A stretch of DNA of 64,000 bases from Tulasnella sp. 424 (taxonomy: Eukaryota > Basidiomycota > Agaricomycetes > Cantharellales > Tulasnellaceae), in NCBI GenBank assembly GCA_019633425.1, contig WSUB01000027.1, positions 124,001 to 188,000 of the forward strand, written 5' to 3'. The notes beneath the pieces are model-generated. The model searched no databases, was not told where the DNA came from, and worked only from the letters and a program-made list of their open reading frames with translations. This document shows, piece after piece, positions 56,283-64,000 of the stretch. Positions within the stretch are counted from its first letter, which is position 1; every line of letters starts with the position of its first letter. Both the position numbers and the translations under genes were made by a program.

Positions 56283-57569
56283 ATGACTGCGGGTCTCAAT
56301 GGACAACCATCGGCGGTGAAGAAATCTCTGTATGAAGGTTCCACCCAGTTCCGTCACTGGAGATTCTCAAACACCGCACTAGCCAAACTTCGAGCATCCC
56401 AGAATGCAGATGCTGTGGCTAAAATTCAGAATGCATTTGAGGATGAATCTGTTCGCACCTTCCGTTTCCTCCCTTAAACCTTCTAACATTCATCGTCAAT
56501 ATAAAGCCAGGTTCCTCCTCGGCCATCCAATTCCTTTCTGCAGACGAAGAATATCTTCTTGTTAAACTTTATATCTCAAAAATTAGCCAACTCTGCGCTC
56601 ATTTCCGATTTCCCGAAGAGGTTGAAGCAACAGCGGTGTCCTACCTCAAGCGGTTTTATCTGAGGAACACTGTCATGGATTATCATCCCAAGAACGTAAT
56701 GTAAGCCGCTCTCTTTCTCTCCCCTGGGTCTTTGCGCAACTCACTCATCATCACTCCCAAACCAGGCTTACAGCCATTTTCCTGGCTGCCAAAACATCCA
56801 ACAACCCAATCGGCATCGAGCAATATGTCCATAGCATCCCCAAGACCAAACCAGCGGATGTGTTAGATCTTGAGTTCCTCGTTGCTCAAAGCCTCCGCTT
56901 TGAGTTCACCGTGTGGCATGCGCATCGCGCGCTTTGGGGTATTTGGTTGGACGCTCAGGTGCGTTTCATCGAGTTTGTCATCGGTCTTTATTTGACCCCT
57001 TTGCCTATTTTGAAGTCCCTCTCCACTTTCAATCAAGCCACCGCGGACGATGAATATGGCCAAGCCTTGGAGCGTGTCCGAGCATCTCGTATGACCGATG
57101 CCGAGCTCATCTTTACCCCTTCCCAAATCGCACTTGCCTGCCTTCATTCTGTCTCGCCGGCCATTGCGGAGCAGTGGATAGACCTGAAGTCGCCGAACAG
57201 CGCAGATGCGGTCATGGAGACGGTGTCGCGGATCCAAGAAATCATTGACACTCAGAGTGGTCCGCCGGATCTCGCGATGGTGAAGGACATTGACAGGCGG
57301 CTCAAGATTTGCACAAACCCGGAAAAGGTCGTCGGGAGCAAGGCGTAAGTTTCTCGGTTCCCGAGGTGATCACTCCAATCTTCTCATCTGTAATACTGGA
57401 TAGTTACTTGGCCAAGCAAGCCGAGATCGAAGCGGAGGCTGCGCGAAAACGGGCAAAGAAGGCGGAAGGCCTGAGAGCTACTATGGACAGAGACCCATTC
57501 GCTGACGACGCTCCAGGAGCAACCCTCATTCCGACCGAGTCTCAATATGCAGCGCTTAATCCTACGTAA
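56283..57569 (+). CDS. CCL1: cyclin H (TFIIH/CAK cyclin)
   Basis: Regulatory partner of Kin28/CDK7 in TFIIH. The first exon gives KKSLYEGSTQFRHWRFSNTA, the conserved cyclin H N-terminal helix (YEGSTQFRxWRFS). The following exons give FLSADEEYLLVKLYISKISQ, LCAHFRFPEEVEATAVSYLK, RFYLRNTVMDYHPKNVM and LTAIFLAAKTSNNPIGIEQY, which is cyclin box 1. Box 2 includes EFLVAQSLRFEFTVWHAHRA and, after an intron that starts at about 56958, LIFTPSQIALACLHSVSPAI. The last exon is Lys/Glu/Ala-rich and ends SQYAALNPT, with TAA at 57567-57569. The start at 56283 is preferred because cyclin H proteins begin shortly before the YEGSTQF block. An upstream in-frame ATG at 56256, or a spliced leader from 56162, would lengthen the N-terminus. 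Confidence 0.9.
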
Positions 57570-57685
57570 GATCACGAAATGTTATACACATCGATATCAC
57601 TATTGTACATCAGCGTAATAGAACGTTATCATAGATTGGCTTGTGACTGATAGGACTTGATATGGCGGTACCGGGATGTCTGTCA

Positions 57686-60600
57686 TCATTTCTCGTGGAA
57701 CACCCACCACGATGCATCCTTCAAAGTGACGAACGCCTTGTATGTCTCTTGCAGAGTAGTCGCGGCTTGCAGGTTGTTGATAGTCTCGGAGCTCGCGTAT
57801 GCAATGAGGCCCTGAGGGATGTAAGGCTGAGGAACGTTCATGACCTGTCGGGTGGGCTGTTCCTTCGGGGTACCATGGCCATTTGAACGGCGGAACGGAA
57901 GGCGAGGCATAGTTGAGCGGAGTGTTTGCTCTTTTTCGTGGCTTGGGGTATCGTGTTCTTCCTCCGGCTCATCGTGTGCATGGTCGTGGCCGTGGTGACT
58001 GGCCGCGTGTTGGTCGTGGCTAATTTTCTTCAGCGTCGTCTCAACGAGGCGTGCAAACTCCTCGTTCTCCCAATCTCGGGCAACCTCCCATCTTGACGCC
58101 TTGCACTCTTGCCAGACGTTTAGCGACGCTTCCAATAGCCCAAAGGTTGGGCGTTTTGTGAGGAGGCCCCTAGTCTTCATTTGGAATGCTTTCACTACGA
58201 CCTGGGAATCGGGATTGGTTCGCCATGATGACTTGCGAATTAGGCGGCTTAAAACCATGGAGAGCAAAGGAAGGGAATCGTCCGTGTTGATGTAGGACAT
58301 GAGGGGAAGCGTTAACTTGGTGAAGTCGAAGCTGATTGGATACTGGGGATGAAGATGGGTGTCCGACTCTGGTACATGATCGAGGCATAACGACAGTGCC
58401 GCGAATCGAATATCCTCCTCGGGATTTTCCAGAGCATCCGCAATTTGGTCGAGGGTAATTGGTGCCACCACGTAAATTCCTTCGTCGTCCAGGTTATGAG
58501 GGTTGTCTTCAAGACCTTGGAGGAGGGATGAAGTCGAAGTCGACGCGCTACGAAGGGTAGGATTCTTGGCCATCGCTTGCTGTCCGTCAATCCTGATTGA
58601 TTGCAGAAGTTGTTCGATCTCTTTCCGCAGCCTATTCAACTGGTCCCACTCTCTCTCCCCTTCCTTGGTCGTTTTCAGGAGCTCGCTGACAGTGACGTCG
58701 ACGCGTCTCAGGGCAGCGTCCAATTTGAAGCAGAACTTGGTCAAAGTCTCTTGATGACGCGACCCGCAATCAATCACTTCTCGAGTGGAGCGAAGCAGTG
58801 AGGTGTATGTCGAGTACCAGACAGCAGGCGCGAGAAGGTCGCTTGGGGTATCTCTCTTTCCGGATGGGTGATCGTGGTCATGCGAAGAGTTAAGAGCGTG
58901 ACCGTGGAATGCTGAAACGAGACGCTGGTAGTAGTGGAAAACCTTGAGGGCACTAATGATGTTTGGATAGAGGTTGTCGTCGCTGAAATTTTGGTTCTGT
59001 CAGACCTCGGCCGCACACGAGACGGCTAGGACAACTCACGTTGTATATGCCTTCCACCAGCTGCCGCGAGTATTGTGATTGGAATGAGACTTGTCGCCGC
59101 AAACAAGGTCCGGAAGATGTCCCAACGCCCAAGCGTTTAGGCTCAAGAGTGTCGTCGTGTATGGATCTGCTGCCGCAAATGATCCGGTGATAAGCCTCTG
59201 AACCAGAGATATCCGGTCGATGGGCGCCGCAGCAACTCGGAACTTCTCCCCCGGTTCGTCTGACGGTTCGAGAACGCCAGCAATGTAGATGGATAGGGCC
59301 ACGGAAGAGTGGGGCATGGTGTGCTTTGGATGTTCCGAGCAGAAGTTCTTTGGAATTTGGCCCATCATACAGTATTTTAGAAGGACCAGTTCGTTCGTAT
59401 GGTATCCAAGATGGCCCTGCTGATACTGCTTCCAGTCTACGGGCCACTGTAACCCTCTAAAGTGACCGGAGAACGTTTTCTGTATTCTGCTTCCCATGAC
59501 GACATGACCGATCGCACGTCCATAGATCAATGTGGCCTCGAGGGCTTTCTTGGCATGCTCCGCGGTCCACCCGGGACTGTTGCACGCCGCTAGGACGATT
59601 AGGGACTCCCTGAAAAGGGAGAGAAGGCGATGGAACGCGAGGTTTCGGACATCCAACCGGCTTCCTTCAACCACGTGCAAGGCGGGTATATTTCGAGCAG
59701 CTGTGAGGAGAGCTGTTTCGTGCTCGGATGTTTCGATCATCCAACAAGCAGTTTGACCATCAATTTTGGAGTCTTCAACTTTGGAACTGCCGTCATGATG
59801 GCCATGGTCGTGCCCGTCGTCGAGCTCGTCCTCTTGTTCCAAGATCTCCTTCGGGTCTCGATGGACGTGAGCGTGGCTCATCCCTCGAACCTTGTCCGCA
59901 AAGTGGTGGATCGCATGACCCGCAGTGTGGAGGAAGCTGAGCTGGCGATAATGGCGAGCGTAGAACCGCAATGCGCGACGTCGGATCCTTCGATTCCACC
60001 TTCCCATCAACCCGAGAGCCTTGCGAGCCGTCATAGAGGGCAAAGACCGGAACGGACAGTCGGGGTCGAGGATCGCGGCTATGAGACAAGCCACGTAGAA
60101 CACGAATCCTGCGGCCGTTAGGGCAAGGACCACCCATGCAACGGAGGTGTTGAGGGCGTAGAAGTAGTCGATCAAGCCAATGCAGAAGATGAGGAGGGAC
60201 GATTGGAGTAGCATGGGGAGGAGCTCCACGATGTATCTGAACCGCCACCTCTCCGCTCCGTTGAACCTCCTCTGGCGAGCCCGACCTTGAGCTTCCAAGG
60301 TCCCCGGAGGATCCTGGGTGTAGTACACGACCCACTGCTTGCCCAGCATGGCGCCAGCAGACGCCAATAGGCTGCAGGTAAGACTGGCAACCCAGAAGCA
60401 GTTGACGCGGACTACTTGAGTTGTAGGAGCGAAGTTTTGAATGTTCGGGACCTCGTCACCGGCGGCCGTTCGACCTTCGGCTATGATGGCAAGGAGCCTG
60501 ACCATCTCGTCCCCACTATCTGGGCTGAGCGACACCAGTGAAATGGCCAAGAAGGCAGTGTTTACTCCAGAGAACAGGCCCGACTAAAGCAGAGACAGAG

Positions 60601-61253
60601 TCAGTACCACGAGAAACGGCAATATCGTTTACAAGCCAGCTCACAAAGATCAGAAGAATGTCGAGATTTGCGTTAAGCATTTCGACCATGTCCTTGTCGG
60701 CTCGTTCCGAGATGTCGTCGTATCGTTTCCAATATTCTCCGGCTTCACCAAACTTTCTTGGAATGTCGATGTGCATCAGGCCATTTTCAGCTCTCTGCGG
60801 CAAGCCTGAGGCCTTGGGCTTAAGACTGGGTTGGTGTGTATGTGCAGAGACCACGGACGCATCGGATCCTTTGCGCTTTGGGAACTTGAATTGGGCATTT
60901 GGGCTAGACCCTGGAGGACTAAGACCGGATGACTGAGCATGCTGAGCGCCACCACTGAATTGACCTGGAGAGCCCGGGTGATCGTGTTCCGCAGCCATAT
61001 TGCTTGTAAAGGGTGACGCAGGAGTGAAAGGCGGCATCGGACTGAGACCCGAGAAATGTGCTAGTCTGCCAGTGTCCAAGTTGGAGGCCGTCGATGACAG
61101 CTCTTCAGGATTACTGGAGAGTGCCGAATAATCCGGCTGGGGCATCATACCATCGGGATGGAACGAGGTGTTGATCTGTGGTACCTTGGCCATTGTAGCT
61201 GGTCTGGGAGCCCTGCTGGTACCAACAGAGGGAGGGGAGATGGCTGAAGCCAA
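57686..61253 (-). CDS. DUF6535-domain multipass membrane protein
   Basis: Basidiomycete-typical membrane protein. Exon 1 from ATG 61253 gives a long Ser/Pro/Gly-rich leader, then FGEAGEYWKRYDDISERADK and MVEMLNANLDILLIF, the DUF6535 entry. The next exon continues FLAISLVSLSP, FWVASLTCSLLASAGAMLGK (transmembrane), QWVVYYTQDPPGTLEAQGRA, and a pair of hydrophobic helices (MLLQSSLLIFCIGLIDYFYA, WVVLALTAAGFVFYVACLIA). The large C-terminal part (about 700 residues) is soluble-looking and alpha-helical. It carries three His/Asp-rich clusters: DDGHDHGHHDGSS, HDHDHPSGK and HHGHDHAHDEPEEEHD. The stop is at 57686. The function of DUF6535 proteins is unknown. Confidence 0.85.
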
Positions 61254-63113
61254 GGGGGAACGGCGGTGAGAGAAGGGCAGTTAAGTATCGCACACGACTC
61301 AATTCACCTACTAATAGTTGGCTATATATCTGATTATTCCATGCACCGAACAATGGAAAGGGCCGAAGGCCTGCTGGGCTAGGAAGAATGGCTGCCTAAG
61401 GACTTTGCGGCTTGCCGGTGACGATAAACGTATGGCGCTTATCACAGCCGTGCTTCTTACAAGGCGGTCATGCCATCTTGGCCGGTGAAAGGGTCCTGCG
61501 AATTCTATCCGGAAAATTCCTTGACTACCCCTATGCTTGTGACGGCTCGTTATGGTCATTATGGAAAGGGACTGACAAGCCACTGCGTGTAGAAAAGGTC
61601 GATCATGCAGTGTGGCTGGGCTAACAGAAGGTATGTAAGTTCAGCCCGATCGCAAATAAGGTGAATATAGACGATTAAGGCAGAATTTGTGGCTTGAGAA
61701 GCTGTTGATGGGGGCGTCAACCTGCACTTGCGTGCGAGGGGTCAACCGCCATATTAGGAATTGGTCCTCAAACTCGGTGGACTCCTCCTACAATCTTGCA
61801 CTCCTGGTCCACAACCAGGTCGTTGCCGTGGACGATCACTCGTTAGATGGCCGTTACTATGTCATTCTATAGTGTTATAGCTCCTAGAACCCAGTACGCG
61901 GGCTCTTGAGTAGGTGTGGAGAAAGGAAGATCATTGGGGGTGAGGCGACCTGCAAGCGTGGAGACGTTCGATCGAAAGGAGAACCCACCTTGGTACCGCC
62001 GGATTCTGCGGAAAGGAAATATATTGCCACGACGGCACCACACATAGTGAAGAGTCGCGAGAAGGCGTGCTAATTCTTATTTCCGGGCTTCCAAGTTGGC
62101 TGATGGTCAGCGCTGCAGGGCAGGTCGTCTTATGTTGCTCCAGTGTGAAAGTAGAGTTTGGCTTATCTAATGATGACCAACCCGTCACGCTCTCTAACAT
62201 TTACGCTGGCTACGGATGACTAAAGGCTAATAGGTTGTGCCCAAATGAATATTAGAGGTTAGGCCCGGTTCACTCTCCCATATTTGCGGTGTGCTTTGCA
62301 GACTTCATCGTGTCACCCGCCACTCGAGCCAAACTCGGAAGTTGTACGGAAACCTTCCGATGGGAAACGCCTCTTAATCGTATGTGATACCTACGAGACC
62401 TTCCGTTAAATCGTGCCGAGTGCGTGGAAGAGACATTCTCCATTGTGAAGCTCCTGTTTCCTGCGAGGACGACACGGCGAACAATAACGGGTCTCCAGAC
62501 GCCCCATACACATATACCGGCCTAATTCCCATATCAGCCTTGAATTAGAATCCAAGCCTTATATATCGTAATGGGAAAAAGAACGAAATCCCTCCCTCCA
62601 CCTTGGTTATATTAATGGCAAGGCTCTTTGAATTCCGCTGGAATCTCACGGGCTGGGGATCCCCGAGAATCCGTGGACGGAAGCGCACCCCCCGGAGTGA
62701 GAGTGCACGGTCTCAGATGGGATAGTTCGAGTGGACGGACATGTCGGGAACAACAAAGATGCCGTTTCGGCCGATCCAGCTCTGTGCTGAGTCGCGTCGA
62801 GCGTACGTGATAGGGCTGCGCCGGCGCGGGTGAGCAAATACAGATTTCCTTGGGAGGTCCGTGAGCGAACAGCGTACCCAAGAGCGTCAAGCGGTCCGGT
62901 GGGGAGGCTGGGGGTGGGGTAATCAAGTGCCGAATCTCCGTGGCGAAATGGTCGAGTCGGTTTCGGCGGACCCTGGGGAGCTGACCTCAAAAAGCCCACG
63001 GATCAGACTGACGAATATCGTTACTCATAGTCCCCCCGTCCTCTGATTCCTCCTTATTACCAATTCCACCCTCGACTCCCGCTTTTCGTCTTGATCGCAT
63101 CCTACATTCCATC
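61254..63113. other. 1.9 kb divergent intergenic region
   Basis: No gene recognised on either strand. It contains the promoters of the DUF6535 gene and of the 6-phosphogluconate dehydrogenase gene. A pyrimidine-rich stretch before the ATG at 63114 (ctcgactcccgcttttcgtc) fits a highly expressed housekeeping promoter. Confidence 0.5.
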
Positions 63114-64000
63114 ATGTCTGAGGCAGTGTAAGTAAACGCGCCACCGTCGAGCGGGCATTGCGATATCAACTGCAACAAGACAAGATGACTGACAACTCTG
63201 CTCTCTTTGCGTGTATGCGCCATCGGAACGCTTTCTCAGAGCTGACATTGGTCTCATCGGTTTGGCCGTCATGGTAAGCCTGTCACGAACTCTCGATCCC
63301 ACATGGGCGAACTGTAATTGCTAACGGCTCATCGCCGCCAACTTGCGTCTCGTAGGGTCAAAACCTGATCCTTAACATGAACGACAAGGGATTCGTTGTC
63401 TGTGCCTACAACAGAACAACATCCAAGGTCGACGATTTCCTGGCTCACGAGGCTAAAGGTGGGTGATCGACTTCGAGGCGTCTTAATCTGGTCTGCCAAC
63501 CAAACAACCCTGACGCTGACCCTTTCCCATTCGCCCGGGTTAGGCACGAACGTCGTTGGCGCACATTCGATTAAAGAGCTCTGCGCGAAGCTCAAGAAGC
63601 CTCGACGAATCATCCTCCTCGTCAAAGCTGGCGACGCAGTTGATTCTTTCATCCAACAGCTCGAACCAGAACTTGAGAAGGGTGACATCATCATTGACGG
63701 TGGCAACTCTCACTTCCCCGACTCGATCCGTCGTTGCAAAGAGCTGGAAGCGAAGGGTCTCCTTTTCGTGGGATCTGGTGTTTCTGGAGGAGAGGAGGGT
63801 GCTCGGTATGGTCCAAGTTTGATGCCTGGTGGATCTACTGCTGCTTGGCCACACATCAAGGATATTTTCCAGAAGACCGCGGCCCAGGCTTACGGTACTC
63901 CTTGCTGCGACTGGGTCGGCGAGACCGGTTCCGGTCACTACGTCAAGATGGTCCACAACGGTATCGAATACGGCGACATGCAGCTTATTGCTGAGGCCTA
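63114..64000 (+). CDS. GND1: 6-phosphogluconate dehydrogenase, decarboxylating (partial, cut by window end)
   Basis: Oxidative pentose phosphate enzyme making ribulose 5-phosphate and NADPH. Exon 1 is only 14 coding bases (ATG 63114, MSEA plus GT). It splices to ADIGLIGLAVM, then GQNLILNMNDKGFVVCAYNR (the NADP-binding GLxVMGxNL signature across an intron), and next the exon starting GTNVVGAHSIKELCAKLKKP. Other family blocks are DIIIDGGNSHFPDSIRRCKE, FVGSGVSGGEEGARYGPSLM + PGGS, and GSGHYVKMVHNGIEYGDMQL, with the catalytic Lys and the HNGIEYGD signature. The frame is open to the last base, so about the C-terminal half lies outside the window. Confidence 0.96.

Noticed and set aside
1..64000. 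CRISPR arrays, bacterial operons, prophage or viral inserts
   Set aside because: No regularly spaced direct repeats with unique spacers, no ribosome-binding-site-led gene strings and no viral or phage gene families were seen. All supported genes are spliced fungal genes.

Overview
The window is a 64 kb stretch of fungal nuclear chromosome, most likely from an Agaricomycete-type basidiomycete. Genes are split by many short GT-AG introns (mostly about 50-65 nt), both strands are used, there are no operons, and several families are typical of basidiomycetes or at least fungi: a DUF6535 membrane protein, Zn2Cys6 factors, a WOPR (Gti1/Pac2) factor, an F-box/LRR-type protein and an O-fucosyltransferase-like protein. 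The species cannot be named from the sequence alone. Product names come from protein motifs read in the translated exons. Exon joins were checked by hand for most genes but not against transcripts.

Layout. 1-2215: no gene, but a diverged ~120 bp repeat. 2216-4192: O-fucosyltransferase-like gene. 4700-6737: FAD amine-oxidase-like gene. 6684-11541: a direct tandem duplication of about 2.4 kb carrying two intact SAM-methyltransferase genes. At its centre a remnant of the AMPK gamma gene is joined to a remnant of the oxidase gene. 11296-13309 (-): SNF4/AMPK gamma. 13711-16310: a broken and an intact copy of a tubby-like gene. 17202-18298: WW-domain protein. 18.3-21.4 kb: decayed or unrecognised coding fragments. 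21457-23850: Zn2Cys6 factor. 24278-25950 (-): F-box-like protein. 26-29 kb: empty. 29159-32212: second Zn2Cys6 factor. 32767-35427 (-): C2H2 factor. 35937-37594 (-): ISC1-type sphingolipid phospholipase C, divergent from 38174-40025, a double-bromodomain BET protein. 40332-41923 (-): unknown protein. 42750-43333 (-): ribosomal protein eL35/uL29. 43847-45613 (-): WOPR factor. 47134-49310 (-): mitochondrial D-2-hydroxyglutarate/D-lactate dehydrogenase, divergent from 49718-51724, an arrestin-like adaptor with PPxY motifs. 52120-55081 (-): PSP1 protein. 56283-57569: cyclin H. 57686-61253 (-): DUF6535 membrane protein. 63114-64000: 6-phosphogluconate dehydrogenase, cut by the window end.

Most of this is ordinary housekeeping and regulatory content (AMPK signalling, transcription, sphingolipid turnover, pentose phosphate pathway, ribosome). 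There is no biosynthetic cluster, CRISPR, transposon or defence island that I can support. The most informative structures are evolutionary: the reconstructable tandem duplication at 6.7-11.5 kb, the broken tandem paralogue at 13.7-14.8 kb, and internal repeats within several proteins. Five of the intact genes are sequence-specific or chromatin transcription regulators.
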